64,000 nucleotides of DNA from Gracilaria domingensis (GCA_022539475.1 VCMS01000203.1:118074-182073), one strand, 5' to 3'; positions 11,816-23,115 are shown, numbered from the stretch's first letter. Notes: a model not told the origin generated them from the letters alone. Made by a program: numbers and translations.

Positions 11816-12877
11816 TCAGCGCAGACGGCGCCAACCGCGGTTGCGGTTCTTCCGCACCTTGCGACGGATCATTCTGCGATACGAGCGCACCCTCATGGCG
11901 ATCATCACCGCGCCCGCGCTCTCGCACTTGTCGCCGTAGAAGGAACTGGTGATACCCACCTGCTCATATTTTCCGTCCACGCGCTGCACAATCGGTCCTC
12001 CCGAATCTCCAAAGCACGTCCCCGTCCGCCCGCGCTTCGGGAAGCCCAACGACGTGTAGCATATCTCCTTACGACGGTTGGTGGCGCCCTGAAAGCCCAG
12101 ATGGTCGTCACACACGGACCACCTCTGGAACAAAACTTTTGCGCGTCGCACGCGTTTCGGCTCGCTCTTCTCCGAGCCGCGTACGCCGTAGCCCGCAGCC
12201 TGAATGCGAGTGCCCGACTCTTTCGGCGGCTTTTCTAGCTTAATTGCGCTGTAAAAGCGATCGTCAATCTTCTCCTCCAGCTCCACCAACGCCACGTCGT
12301 TTGCATACGTTCCGTCGTCGCGGTACTTTCTGTGCACGAACACGTTCTTCATAAATATCTTGTTGCGAGGCGAGCGAAAGAATTTGGTCTTTGTAGACTT
12401 CTCCGCCACCAGTACATACGAAGCTGCAATGTCTATCTCAAAGCCCACGAAGCAATGCGCCGCGCTGAGAATGTACTTGCGCGCTATCACGCTGCCGGTA
12501 CAAGTCACCAACGACCCGAAGCTGTCCACCGCGATCACACGCGCCAGATGCTTGCGCAGCTTTGAGGGCACCCTCTTCCCGCCCACAATCAGTGATATCG
12601 GTTCGTCATTGTCGTCGTCTTCCTCGTCGTCCTCATCAGGCAGGTCGGACGGTTTCCCCAAAAACTGCAGAGCCACCTGTCGAGGCGGCCTGTCGTCTCC
12701 CGACGCCGCGAGTCGCGACAGCGGGGTGCGTGAACCGTCGTCGTCGCTGCTGCGGTCCGACGTCACGATTAAGACGTCATCTCCGTCTGCGGCATCTGCC
12801 GACGCGAACACCGCCTTCTGTGCGGCTGTTACGACAGCGAGTAGCGCCAGGAGTTGAAGAAAACGGCTCAGTCGCAT
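11816..12877 (-). CDS. secreted trypsin-family (S1) serine protease
   Basis: Single exon, 353 residues, ATG at 12877. Residues 1-18 form a signal peptide. A low-complexity acidic propeptide (Asp/Glu-rich around 78-92) leads to the activation motif IVGG (97-100). The catalytic triad is His141 (SAAHCF), Asp194 (NDVALVEL) and Ser292 (GDSGGP). The residue six before the serine, which sets specificity, is Gly286 rather than Asp, so trypsin-like Arg/Lys preference is not expected. The C-terminus is strongly basic. It is expected to act outside the cell or in the secretory path after cleavage of the propeptide. Confidence 0.9.
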   Translation of the reverse strand: MRLSRFLQLLALLAVVTAAQKAVFASADAADGDDVLIVTSDRSSDDDGSRTPLSRLAASGDDRPPRQVALQFLGKPSDLPDEDDEEDDDNDEPISLIVGGKRVPSKLRKHLARVIAVDSFGSLVTCTGSVIARKYILSAAHCFVGFEIDIAASYVLVAEKSTKTKFFRSPRNKIFMKNVFVHRKYRDDGTYANDVALVELEEKIDDRFYSAIKLEKPPKESGTRIQAAGYGVRGSEKSEPKRVRRAKVLFQRWSVCDDHLGFQGATNRRKEICYTSLGFPKRGRTGTCFGDSGGPIVQRVDGKYEQVGITSSFYGDKCESAGAVMIAMRVRSYRRMIRRKVRKNRNRGWRRLR

Positions 12878-13627
12878 GGCGCCGACGCTTGCTGCGCGGG
12901 ATGGTGGAGATGGTGGTCATCTCTCCCTCTCTCATATGGAGATGGTGGTTATGATAGTACATTTAACAGACTGGGACGTGCAGGCATCGCCCCGCATGAT
13001 GCCAAAGGCGGCGGGGGCGGGAGGTGGGCCGCGGAGATGTGGAGTGTGGAGCGCATAGCGCTCGCGGCCGCATCTGCTTTCGGCGCCAACGGATATTCAG
13101 ACTTTCACGTTAAGTCCCGACTTGTTTCTGCCGCTGCTTCTGATAGCAACCTCAACGTTGACCTTACAACACCGTCGCCATGTATATGTACATGTACGTG
13201 CAGTACGCACAGAGTAGTGTGTACGAGCCCGGAGGGCTCCACTCATTCGTTGGGCTCGAAGTGTGAGGCCTGAGGCTCACACAACGGCACGCGAATGCGA
13301 CAGTGTGACTCACACGCACTGTGTGAGCGCGTTCGAAAACCGATGCGGGCATTTACCTTCGTACAAACAGAAGCAGAATATTATTCTGATTCTGGCTTTT
13401 GTCCAGCTCTAGATTGGGCCGTTCAACTTTCGAAGCGGTACGAAGGTCCTTCAATATCAGAGCAGACCGTCTCAGTTGAAGATTCATCATGTTGGGGACC
13501 CCAAGTTGGGGGGTTTACAGCATAGTGATACCACGATAGATTGTCGGTCTTCCCACGTGTTTCTGAGCGGCATCTGTCCATACGCCCACAATCTACAAGT
13601 GAATCGAGGACATTCCGAACGAAGACA
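12878..13627. other. intergenic; no gene
   Basis: Promoter side of the protease gene and 3' flank of the Sel1 gene. It contains short self-complementary GTGTGAG/CTCACAC motifs near 13260-13325. No supported coding frame. Confidence 0.45.
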
Positions 13628-15394
13628 TTATGACGTCTGAGATATCATCCGAGACAATATGAGAAGCTCCTTCTTGTCCTTTATTTCGTCCGTGATCGCC
13701 ATCCATGTGTTGTGCACCTCTTCATCCCCAATCTGTTCAACTTGGGCCAAGGCATTTGCAAGGACTGAACGTGCAGCAGCATCATTACTTTCATTGACCT
13801 CTTGCTGATAGAGCTCTATCGCCTTTTCTCTGTTCTGACCAACTCCGCTAATGCCGTGCCACAACACATACCCCAAGTTCAACACTGCTACTAATTTCTG
13901 TTTGCTACACAACAAGCTTTCCAGTAACGCTAACGCCTCCTCGCCGTTGCGCTTGATTATGGATGCCCTCTCCAGAAGCAAGCTGGCCAGGTTCAGCGTC
14001 GTCGCCTCCCACACGGTTCCAATACGTTTCATTCCATCCGTCATAATCCTACAATCGCCGCGGAATGGCAAGGGAATCTTACTCTTTCGGATATATAATG
14101 GTACCCATACCAAATCGTTCCGCACGCCGTCACGTACTAAAAGTTCTCGTAAGCGCTCCTCCGCTTCTCTCAGGTCGGATTCCCTCCCAGTTTCACCAAG
14201 TATTATGGCATACGCTAATGCCTTCGCTGATTCTGCTCCCGCCGCCAACTTGGAGCGAGCGCGCTTCACGATGAGCTTCAGGTCACGCTTTTTGAATCGC
14301 AGCAACGAAGCATATGCACCATACTTGTCGGTTTGGTTATGACGCTTGACATGATCCTTCATCACATCTATAACTGTTGGTAAGCACCATTTGTATTCTC
14401 TGATACCACTCCAAAACATACCGCAAGCTATAGCCATTCCAAATGAGTTCCCCTGGACAGCGTCTTCCAGACAGAAGGACACGGCCCTCCTATAGTCGGG
14501 GCCATAGAACTCATCTCCCAGCAACAACAGTTTGATCAACCGAGCATACGCGGCAGGCGCACCGTAGAGTCGAAATGCGCGCTTGTAGAGACGTACTGCT
14601 CTCAGTCGATTACGCACTTGCTCACAATTATCGTATATCTGTGCGAGCAGGACAAGAGCGCGTTCGTTTCTTTGTTGTTCGCAGGCATCTTCCAGAATGC
14701 GTACCGCTTGAACGACGTCGGCGTCATACTTCGGATGTGGATATGCCAATATCTCTGCCAAGTTGCACTTGGCTTCTATCAGGTCTCCCTTTTTGATGGA
14801 AGTTTGGTACCATTTGACGGCGTCCGGGAATGAACGACTGACGTTGCAGGTGCCATGGTGATAAAGCAGTCCAAGCGAGTTCATGAGGTGCGGATCTTTC
14901 GAGCGGCGAATAGCGTTGTTGTAGAGTTCCATAGCGCGTTCTTTCTGTGCTACCAGTTGCGGGGTTTTGAGAATAACTTCCGCAAGGCATTGGTCGATTT
15001 CAATGTCGCTTGTAAGTCGCAAAGCGCGTTCATATAGTTGTGCAGCAAGCACACCATCCTTCCTACATGCTATCCCGTCGAAAGTAACCTTTGCGAGGAG
15101 CTTGATCGTATCTGGGCATTCAGATGACCTGAGACTATGTTCCAAAAGCGGGACCACTCGGTGGAAATGAGCGCGAACGCCAGACTTGTACAAGTGGTCT
15201 GCAAGGTAGAACATAGCGTCTGCGCTTTCGTGCTGTTTGATGGCCCTCTCCAGTAGCTGTACGCCCTGCTCCGTGAGGCCGTATTCGCTTATCAGGAACT
15301 GTCCCAGGAGAACCATAGACGAGCAGTCATTGAACTCTTTGATCGATTGCTCGAACTGCTGGTAGAGAGCTGGTGGGAGCGAATGAGCTGACAT
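13628..15394 (-). CDS. Sel1-repeat protein
   Basis: Single exon, 588 residues, ATG at 15394. The protein is a run of helical Sel1/TPR-like repeats. Recurrent motifs include A-x-x-L-A-x-x-[LY], the block NSLGLLYHHGTCN and the A-V-K-W-Y-x-x-[AS]-I-K-K-G pattern. Such repeats form superhelical scaffolds that bind other proteins. No signal peptide or membrane segment is seen. The gene immediately upstream on the same strand encodes a paralogue with the same block order, so the two arose by tandem duplication. Confidence 0.82.
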   Translation of the reverse strand: MSAHSLPPALYQQFEQSIKEFNDCSSMVLLGQFLISEYGLTEQGVQLLERAIKQHESADAMFYLADHLYKSGVRAHFHRVVPLLEHSLRSSECPDTIKLLAKVTFDGIACRKDGVLAAQLYERALRLTSDIEIDQCLAEVILKTPQLVAQKERAMELYNNAIRRSKDPHLMNSLGLLYHHGTCNVSRSFPDAVKWYQTSIKKGDLIEAKCNLAEILAYPHPKYDADVVQAVRILEDACEQQRNERALVLLAQIYDNCEQVRNRLRAVRLYKRAFRLYGAPAAYARLIKLLLLGDEFYGPDYRRAVSFCLEDAVQGNSFGMAIACGMFWSGIREYKWCLPTVIDVMKDHVKRHNQTDKYGAYASLLRFKKRDLKLIVKRARSKLAAGAESAKALAYAIILGETGRESDLREAEERLRELLVRDGVRNDLVWVPLYIRKSKIPLPFRGDCRIMTDGMKRIGTVWEATTLNLASLLLERASIIKRNGEEALALLESLLCSKQKLVAVLNLGYVLWHGISGVGQNREKAIELYQQEVNESNDAAARSVLANALAQVEQIGDEEVHNTWMAITDEIKDKKELLILSRMISQTS

Positions 15395-15638
15395 GGCTGG
15401 TACACCAGACTAAAGCGGAGGGAGAACGGAGACAAGACCAAACCTCGTTGAACGACGCGGTGGTGAGTCGTCTGTTGCGATCAAGCGACGCGGATTTCCG
15501 GCTCGGAAGTTCCGAGGTTCGGAGCCGGAAGACACTGAAAACACTTTCATGGTGGCCCGTCAACGGTCACACGAGATAGAGGCACGTGTCCAGCAGCGCG
15601 TAGAGCTGTAAACTGCGTCATTCACGATGATTCATCTG

Positions 15639-17438
15639 TCACGGTTCGTGATCGCACGCGGCCGAGCGCCACTTCTCCTCGTTGCTCGCCGATATCAGCC
15701 GTCTGAGTTTACGCAGCTCCTCCTCATCGTCCTCTTCCTCTTCCACGCTTCGCCACAGTTTCCACGCCATCTCCGCGTTCCCGTTGTCCGCGTCCATGCG
15801 CTCCCCCAACGCGTTCGCCAGCATGGTGCGAGCCGAAGCGTCGTTTGTTTCCTTCACAGCGTCTTCCAGGAGCTGCATTCCTCTTTGGTACTCCTTTCCC
15901 ACTCCCCGAATGTCGTTCATCAAGATGTAAGATAGATTCAACGTCGCCATCAATCTAAGTTCCGAGCTCCTCATCTCCTCCAGTATCGTCACAGCTTCTT
16001 CCTCCATGCCCTCGAGTTCAAGGAGAAGACTAGCGAGATTCAACATTACCACGTTCTTCCAGCATGTAAACCTCTTCATCGGATTCGTTATGCAGTCTAT
16101 ATGTCCATCAAACGGCAATCCACAGGAGCTCAGTCGGAGATAAACCGCCGCCCAAACAAATGAATGCTCAGAATACTCCTGGATCGCCTGTGACCGAAAG
16201 CTCTCCAACGCGAGCAGCTTGTCATTATCAACCTCGCTTTCACTGAGCATTATCGCTTCAATACTTCGTACGTTTGATCTGTCAATTCTACCATTCAACT
16301 TTTTCAAGAACCTTTTAGCACTCTCTCTGCCACCGGGATATGCACTTAAGTCATGCCGCACCATCAACGACAGGCACCCATGTCGAATCCAGCGACCCGA
16401 GCACATGTGCAGTATGGCCTTTTTCGGATCTCGAACAGAATGATCTGTTCCACTCCATAGCAATTCCGCTAACGTTGTGAGGAACACGAAGTTTTTCGTC
16501 TTCTCATAGATATCCCAACAGAATTTATGCGCATGGGCATGGTCAGAATGCAAATGCTCATCACCTTCAAGAAGCATCTTCAGAAGTACTGCCTTCGTGC
16601 CTTCCGAATCGAAAAGAAAGGATGCGGTTTCGTAGAGGTGGATAGCTCGTTGAACGTTGATGCCATGTTCCAAATAAGTGTCCGCAAGTTCGAGCATTGT
16701 TCTTTCAGCGCGTTCATTCTCCAACGCATCTTCTAGCAGGCGGATAGCATGTTTGACGTCATCGTCGCTCGGATCATTTCCGAGCAGGAGGACGGCCAGG
16801 TTGTACATAGATGACGGGAATTTGGACGTCTCAATCGCGCGTCGGTACCACTTGGATGCCTTCTTGGGACACGGGTCGAGGTTGCAAGTTCCGCTGTGAT
16901 AAAGGAGTCCCAGGCCGTTCATCAACTTGGCATCCAAGGATTCGACGACGGCCTCTCTATACAGAGCGATTGCACGCTTCTTCTCCGACTTCAAATCCGG
17001 TGTATGGAGCAAGCTGTATGCCAAGTGTGCCTTGAGGTAAGGATCTTTGTCGAGCCTCAAAGCACGTTCAAACATTTGGGTGGCAACGAGAAGGTTCTTT
17101 GCAGTACCATTGCCATGGAGATAACACCGTCCCAAGTCACGAAGTACATCAGGACGCTCTTTCAGTTTCAAAGAACGTTCCAGCAAAGAGATACCCGCAG
17201 GGCAATCCTTGTCGCTGTTCAACATGTATCGCGCAAGACAGTGCATTGCGTACGGATCTTCGGCTTGTTTAACGGCTCGCTTTAACAACTGAAAGCCGCG
17301 GAAGCGCTGTGAGACGAAGTTTCGATCTAGGAGTAACAGTTGGGCGAGCTCTATCATGGCGTCGATATCGTTATATCGGCGCACCGCTTTCTCAAGAGCG
17401 CTTGCTTTCGCGAGCGTCTTTTCAGCGGTGGAAGCCAT
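15639..17438 (-). CDS. Sel1-repeat protein, tandem paralogue
   Basis: Single exon, 599 residues from ATG 17438 (MASTAEKTL). The frame stays open upstream to 17684, but that part is Pro/His-rich and looks like 5' UTR. Sel1-like repeats include NGLGLLYHSGTCN and A-S-K-W-Y-R-R-A-I, which align block by block with the neighbour at 13628-15394. The C-terminus has an acidic EEEEDDEEEL stretch. Likely a cytosolic adaptor; partner unknown. Confidence 0.83.
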   Translation of the reverse strand: MASTAEKTLAKASALEKAVRRYNDIDAMIELAQLLLLDRNFVSQRFRGFQLLKRAVKQAEDPYAMHCLARYMLNSDKDCPAGISLLERSLKLKERPDVLRDLGRCYLHGNGTAKNLLVATQMFERALRLDKDPYLKAHLAYSLLHTPDLKSEKKRAIALYREAVVESLDAKLMNGLGLLYHSGTCNLDPCPKKASKWYRRAIETSKFPSSMYNLAVLLLGNDPSDDDVKHAIRLLEDALENERAERTMLELADTYLEHGINVQRAIHLYETASFLFDSEGTKAVLLKMLLEGDEHLHSDHAHAHKFCWDIYEKTKNFVFLTTLAELLWSGTDHSVRDPKKAILHMCSGRWIRHGCLSLMVRHDLSAYPGGRESAKRFLKKLNGRIDRSNVRSIEAIMLSESEVDNDKLLALESFRSQAIQEYSEHSFVWAAVYLRLSSCGLPFDGHIDCITNPMKRFTCWKNVVMLNLASLLLELEGMEEEAVTILEEMRSSELRLMATLNLSYILMNDIRGVGKEYQRGMQLLEDAVKETNDASARTMLANALGERMDADNGNAEMAWKLWRSVEEEEDDEEELRKLRRLISASNEEKWRSAACDHEP

Positions 17439-17859
17439 GCGCGGAGACGTCCCACACGGTTGGGGATGGGTGGGGGGAGGGGGGGGAGGGGGGTGTTGAG
17501 GGAGAGAGGGCAGGGCACGAGTACCGACGGTACGCGGTGGAGCGTGGCTGCGGTTGCGGATGGGGTGAGAAAATGGAGCGCCTGCGGCGACGCAATGGGC
17601 AGCGCAAGGAGGGGGTGGGGGGCGTGACGAGATGTGGTGCTGCAGCGTCGCGGTAAACGGAGCGGCCGCATGTAGGACGACCACGTCACCAATGCCACGT
17701 CATGACTGCGCCAGCCTTACACGTGCATAATGTGTTAGCAGTGGCGTAGATCTCATGTGTTTATACGCCGCTGTATAAACTGATGTGCGCGTCCATCCGA
17801 CGACGTGCTGTACTTGTGTTTTCCTGACGACTCCTCAACCAAGTTGATTCGCGATAAAT

Positions 17860-19611
17860 TCAGGCCGTGGTCGGCGTCCAATCTTCCAGGCCATGGTAAA
17901 ATGTTTCTTTGTCCAATCCATACGTTTGTAGGACCCCATTGATCGCATCTGCGAACCTACACATTTCGTCGTCGGGCTCTTGCTCATCTTCGTCCCTTAA
18001 TCTTTCTCCTTCGATGCCGCCCAAACGACTTGACATCCGAAGGCACACTCGCTTCAGCGTGCCACAGAATAGTGCTACACTTTCGAGAGCATCGCTAATG
18101 TCCTTCCCACACGCCTTAAAAACCATTCCCCTGTACACGAAATCACAGTTAATCAGTTGAACCTGAAACGCCCTTAAAGACGTCTTGAACTTCTTCAGGA
18201 CCTGAGTAAACACAGGTAGTCCAATCGATGCATTTGGCACTTTCAAGTGCTCTAGGGAGCAATTGCATTTCAGAAGACCAATCCAAAGCTCTGTGCTTAT
18301 TTCATGCATTTCCCTAACCCAATGCGGAGAATCAGCTTCAAAATCAATTTCCAGTATCTTTAGCCGTTTCCATGTGTGAATGTACTTTGATAGAAGCCCG
18401 ACCATTGTAGTCGGTATTGTGACATGGAGAACTTCTATGTTTGATGCAACACGGTATAGAAAATCCAGGCCCGGTTTCGTCAACAGTATCCCTCTCTTTG
18501 TATGAAATCGTTTGATGAGCGGGGCAAGGTGTGTGTACCTACGGCGGCTACTGAACTCTGGAAACACAGGCTCAATATCATAAAAAGAGAGAGATCGCAG
18601 TTTGTTTCCGTTCCCACGTTTCAGATACTGCAGGTCCGTGAAGACAAACTTCTGACTCTTCCATTCAATGTTCTCGAGGAGGGAATATGAGTGTAGAAAA
18701 TGCAGGTCTAGTGAGTTTCTGACCAAAGTAAGCGTCTTGATTTTTCGAGGAATCCCGGAAAATGTTTCAGAGACCGGAACCTTGAGGGAAAAGTGGAGGC
18801 AAAGTGTTGACAGTCTCGGACTTCTCTCTGCCAAACACGGAGCAGAGGCCCAAAACTTGCGAAAATGATCTATGTCTGCTGCATAGTCGAAGTTCTCGTA
18901 GTTCAATGAAAGAGTCTGAAGACGAGGAAACTCAATTTCCCGGTCGCTGAGTACCGCTAGGGTCACATTTTCTGGGTGAATCATGGTAATTTGTTCCACA
19001 GTGGAAGCGATTGACGCTAAGAAAGGTACTATGACTCCCGAAAGTTGATATGGATTGAACACGGTAAGGTTTCCAAGCACAAGCTTTCGAACCGGGCATT
19101 TCATGCGTGTATATGTTGCTATTATACACAACTCATTCTTCACAGAGGCGTCTTGCGAGAATTTCTCTCCTGATAAGAAAGAAAAACTGGGATCATCATG
19201 GTCATACTCTTCCAGAGGTAAACGGAATCTTGTTGCTTTGCCAAAATTGAGCAAAATAAGCGAGCATTTGACCAAACATCGAACTGAATGAAAATCGGAG
19301 AAGCCCAAGAACGTGCCTGGGTTCGAGACAGCGTAGCACCAAAGCAGAGCAGCCGCTTCGCCTTTCTTGATGATTTCAATCGCTCGTCTGCTGTAGAGAC
19401 AAGTATGTGTTCGGCTGCAGAAATTGAGTTGTGTTTTTGCGGTGCCCCAGTCCGTCTTCGACGGATCTAAATAGCTGATTATTTTCAGCAGTACATCTGA
19501 AGGCAACGAACTGAGGGATAAAACTACATTTCGTGGTGGATGGTTGGAAAATGATGCTGAGTTCGGTAGAAACCTTCGCGTTCCTGATGGTCTGAGGTGT
19601 ATGTGCTCCAT
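17860..19611 (-). CDS. F-box protein with LRR-like C-terminal region
   Basis: Single exon, 583 residues, ATG at 19611. Residues about 32-75 fit an F-box (SLPSDVLLKIISYLDPSK followed by a helical segment with C-S-R). The rest is Leu-rich with irregular repeats of the type L-x-x-L-x-L and an acidic patch near residue 545. F-box proteins usually recruit substrates to SCF ubiquitin ligases through Skp1; the substrate cannot be told. No intron is needed. Confidence 0.75.
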   Translation of the reverse strand: MEHIHLRPSGTRRFLPNSASFSNHPPRNVVLSLSSLPSDVLLKIISYLDPSKTDWGTAKTQLNFCSRTHTCLYSRRAIEIIKKGEAAALLWCYAVSNPGTFLGFSDFHSVRCLVKCSLILLNFGKATRFRLPLEEYDHDDPSFSFLSGEKFSQDASVKNELCIIATYTRMKCPVRKLVLGNLTVFNPYQLSGVIVPFLASIASTVEQITMIHPENVTLAVLSDREIEFPRLQTLSLNYENFDYAADIDHFRKFWASAPCLAERSPRLSTLCLHFSLKVPVSETFSGIPRKIKTLTLVRNSLDLHFLHSYSLLENIEWKSQKFVFTDLQYLKRGNGNKLRSLSFYDIEPVFPEFSSRRRYTHLAPLIKRFHTKRGILLTKPGLDFLYRVASNIEVLHVTIPTTMVGLLSKYIHTWKRLKILEIDFEADSPHWVREMHEISTELWIGLLKCNCSLEHLKVPNASIGLPVFTQVLKKFKTSLRAFQVQLINCDFVYRGMVFKACGKDISDALESVALFCGTLKRVCLRMSSRLGGIEGERLRDEDEQEPDDEMCRFADAINGVLQTYGLDKETFYHGLEDWTPTTA

Positions 19612-20060
19612 CTCAGCGATAAAGTCAATACCGGGTGACCCTCATCGACGGAATAGAGTTTGGCTTTTGCGGATCCGGGCAGGTGCAAAGCTCGTCAGAG
19701 TATCGAAGGAACATTGTAATTGACAGATACTCATTTGTATGCATAGGTTCCAAATGCCTTTGGGATCAATAAGACTCTGCTGTACCAGCGATGCCCAACG
19801 CATAAGACTGCTGTACCAGCGATGCCCAACGCATAAGACTGCTATACCAGCGATGCCCAACGCATCTTACCTGTGCACAAACGTGAGAATAAGATTTCGG
19901 GATATATCAGCATCGGTTACTTGACGGCTAAAATATTGCAAAACTATAACCAACCTCTATATTACTGTAGATCAATTTCTCAAAACTTGGTACAGAGTAC
20001 CTGTAGTAACTTCCACCCCATTCTCGTAAAGGCGAATCAGATACGGGCTCACCGCCTTAA
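19612..20060. other. intergenic with a short tandem repeat
   Basis: Promoter side of the F-box gene and 3' flank of the receptor-like gene. It holds the 31-bp tandem repeat listed separately and no supported gene. Confidence 0.5.
19779..19865. repeat. 31-bp tandem repeat, 2.8 copies
   Basis: Unit GCTGTACCAGCGATGCCCAA plus CGCATAAGACT repeats at 19779, 19810 and 19841. The third copy has one substitution (GTACC to ATACC) and is cut short at 19865. Confidence 0.9.
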
Positions 20061-21927
20061 TCATAATGGAAGTTCATTGGAGCTGTCTTCTGCTGATGAA
20101 GAGCAACAGGTTTTTGTTGCCTTTAAATCATGTTGCGAAAGAAGGTAGGTAGGCTCCTGGATTCCATCTTGTCCTGAAGGCTGTTGCGGTAAGATCACCA
20201 TCACCAAAAACATAATGCCTCCAGACGAGAACACAATTGCAAAGAAAACCCAGAGCTTGTTGAAACTGAGGATGATATTGAGCTGCGCTTCGCATTGCGG
20301 CAAGGTGTTCATATACTTCCGAAGAGAGAGGTTCGTTTGATTCCTTTGTAGTTCGAGAGTGGCAAGACTCATGGGCTCAGTCAGATCACTACCACTTGGA
20401 ATAATCATTGATAGGGCATCGCTCTTGATTGGTTCCCCAACAATCACGAAACGGCCGCAGTACTTCTTTCGAATCGCCGAGGAGATTGCTGATTCAGGGG
20501 CGATACCGTATCTACATTGACCCCTTTCAATCGCTTCATACATTTTCGGGAATGAATCGACAAAATATGGTGGGTTTCCATCATGGCACGCGCTTTGATG
20601 ACGAACATGACAAAAGCATCTAGTCAAAATGTTAGTATTCAACAAAGGTGTTCCGCCAAGCCCTTCATCCGAAGACAACACATACTTAATTGCAATGGAT
20701 TGGTTCCAATAGGTCTCGAAGGCACCACCTTTAGCGACACATACTTCTGATGGCTTGACGCGGCAGTTCTGAAGATCGCCTGCAGACCGAAACTCTGTCT
20801 CGATAGAATCTTGTACCAGGGATGCTCTGAATATCAAAAACGAAAACAAGGGTTTAGACGAAGATGAAACAAGATATCTGTAAAAACCGAGAAAGACCAA
20901 GAGAACGGAGAACTTACGTCATACTCGCCTCATAAGACAGTACGAGGAACATTGCAGACACCCCAAGAATTAAATTCAAGAACCACTGACGAGTAGTGTG
21001 TCCATTTCTAACGTATGGGTCGTCGGAGAGCATGAGCATTCTCATCACTAAGCATATGCATCACACGCACGGTCAGTGACATGATACTTTGTGTCCCGCA
21101 ATCAACGGAAAGTTTGAAAGGGTGGACTTACCCGTGCTCTGAAAAGCTTTCCTCAATCGATGAAAAAGATGTCTTTTTGTCAGATAGTGTACCAACCGCT
21201 CGAATCTATTATGCGTTTCTGGGAGCGGAGTGTACGGAGCGGGGGGATGGAATCTAGAGTCAAACATCTTCAAAAACGTAAACATGACGAACAAGGAGAC
21301 TATAGATATCCACGAAGGGCCGTCAAACGTTTGAAGAAAAAACCAAAGCTTGCCTGAAACTGTAGTGTACGAAAGGTGTGTGAAAACTACAGCTTGATCA
21401 AAACTGAAGGGTGGCAAGAAAGTAACTTTTCCATAACGATTGGTATTCTGAACCCAGCCTCCTATTCCGATATCACAGGGGCAGTTAGGAGAGTCTCTTA
21501 TTTGGCCATTTGATTTGTTTGTACATTCATACATGTTGTTTATGAATGCATTGAAATCGGTGGCGTTTGTCTGGCTGAAGGGAACGATGGACGAACAACT
21601 CCAACCCAGATAAGACTGAAGTTGAAGCACGTAGTCTTTGATGACGCCGTCCAAACCATTCTGAGGATCATTACGGAAACGATTTAAGTTAGTGAAGCAG
21701 TAAACATTAGCGGAATGTAAATTTGAACAGCATACCCCCCAGTGGCTTCGATTGTTTTTGAAGCTGATAGGAAATTCCTCCATGAAGCAGCAACGCAAAG
21801 GTGGATGGGTCGATAGCGAGTCTTTACTCGCAGACATAGGTTCACACGTCGTGATAGATGCCAGCAGAAAGAGTTGAAGCACTACCATTTGTACGAAGTT
21901 TGGATGTTCAGTGTGAGAGTCTGCCAT
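20061..21927 (-). CDS. ionotropic glutamate receptor-like membrane protein
   Basis: Three exons: 21927-21132, 21047-20918 and 20877-20061; 1743 nt, 580 residues plus stop. Introns are 84 and only 40 nt, both with GTAAGT donors. The start is taken at ATG 21927; ATG 21888 would put the signal peptide (MVVLQLFLLASITT) at the very N-terminus. A Cys-rich ligand-binding half carries a GGWVQNTNR...FLPPFSFD block (residues about 156-178), like the S1 lobe that precedes M1. Membrane helices lie near 206-223, 285-307 (ending SYEASM, at the place of the SYTANLA motif of glutamate receptors) and 514-537. There is no large N-terminal domain, and the segment between helices 1 and 3 is hydrophilic, so I see no clear pore loop. 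It may be a divergent channel or a non-conducting receptor. Confidence 0.72.
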
Positions 21928-22107
21928 ACTGGGCCCTGACGCTAAGAACGCCAAGAGTCGCGAAGCCTTTTTGAAGCCGACTGGACAAAAGATGTTGCGA
22001 TTGACATTATCGCTTGGTGGGTCTCGGATCCTGGCAATACTTATAAATGCTTTGTTTAAGTATACGAAGTTAAGCAAATCCAAGCATGTGTCATCGATCA
22101 TTGTCAC

Positions 22108-23110
22108 ATGTGAACATTATGGCAGAAACTTAGCTGAGAGAAATTGTTTTCCCGGAACGTCTATCTCTGGCAGCAATGTGAGATAGAAGAGGGGAGTCGT
22201 AAGGGCTATTCATGTCGGTATTTAGCACGATCGTCAGCTGCTTTCGGTAGATCTGCTTGGGACAGATTTCCGTGTCAAATTACTTTTTTTTCTCGTACCC
22301 GGAAATTACGATACCAATGGTACATGTTAGTAGTTTGTGAACCTTTGTCTCCATCGAAAATCTGAATGACTGAGCTGCTCGCAGCGTAGCAGATAACCTG
22401 AGTCAGCATCTAAAGTTACTCGCCATAATCGCAGACTACTGACGAGCATGTGCGGGAAAAGATCTGTTGCTAACACACATGAAGTACCTTCGTACTACGA
22501 AGGTACTGTACCGTCGGTACTCCATGTGTGTACGTTCGTACTACCTTCGTAGCTCATCTCCTTAGGCAGCGACACCAGGGCAGCAAAGCATAAAATTTGT
22601 AGACAACGTGTAGTGAAATAATTGGCTATGTCCAAAGATAGCCGTTTACTCTTATGGTCCTCTCCCCCCATCTCCATCGGACATTCGCATGCCTGCATGC
22701 GAATGTATCAGCAGGGGCGCACGCTGAAAATAATTGGCTACCCACGGACACCGAGGTTCGGGGTATATGTAAATCGTCCTCTCGCTCTCCTCCAGTGGAC
22801 ATTCCTATGCAGCAGGGGGACAAGACTGCCAGCTACCACAAGTCCTGCAAAACAGGCGCAGCGTGTGCTGCGCGCCAGCGCGCGCGTTCAGCAGGGCGGG
22901 CGGCGAGATGGTGCTCGGAAAGGGCCCCGAGGGCGGGTGGAGCGACGCCGAGGTGGCGCGCTGGCTGCGGGGGTTTCCGCCATGCTCTTTGGCGACCGTG
23001 TGCTGGGCTCCGAGACGGCCGTGGTGGGCGCGCTCGCGCTCGTGCACGAGGGGCTGCGGTGGCGGTGGCGGCGGCGTTGGGCGGTGGGTACGGACGGCCC
23101 CGACGCGGGG
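22108..23110. other. intergenic; repeats and a GC-rich island
   Basis: Contains a small GTACCTTCG/CGAAGGTAC hairpin at about 22487-22507 and a perfect 12-bp-arm hairpin at 22681-22706. An imperfect direct repeat pairs 22618-22711 with 22727-22817; both copies start ATAATTGGCTA and end near CAGCAGGGG. A very GC-rich block follows (about 22855-23115). Long frames cross the GC-rich block on both strands, as expected from composition, and none is convincing. Confidence 0.5.
22681..22706. repeat. perfect hairpin, 12-bp arms
   Basis: ACATTCGCATGC and GCATGCGAATGT are separated by 2 nt. It sits inside the first copy of the imperfect direct repeat. Confidence 0.8.
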
Positions 23111-23115
23111 CGCGA

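Noticed and set aside
12360-12954. Plus-strand frames over the protease N-terminus
   Set aside because: Antisense shadows of the protease gene, which has signal peptide and full catalytic triad.
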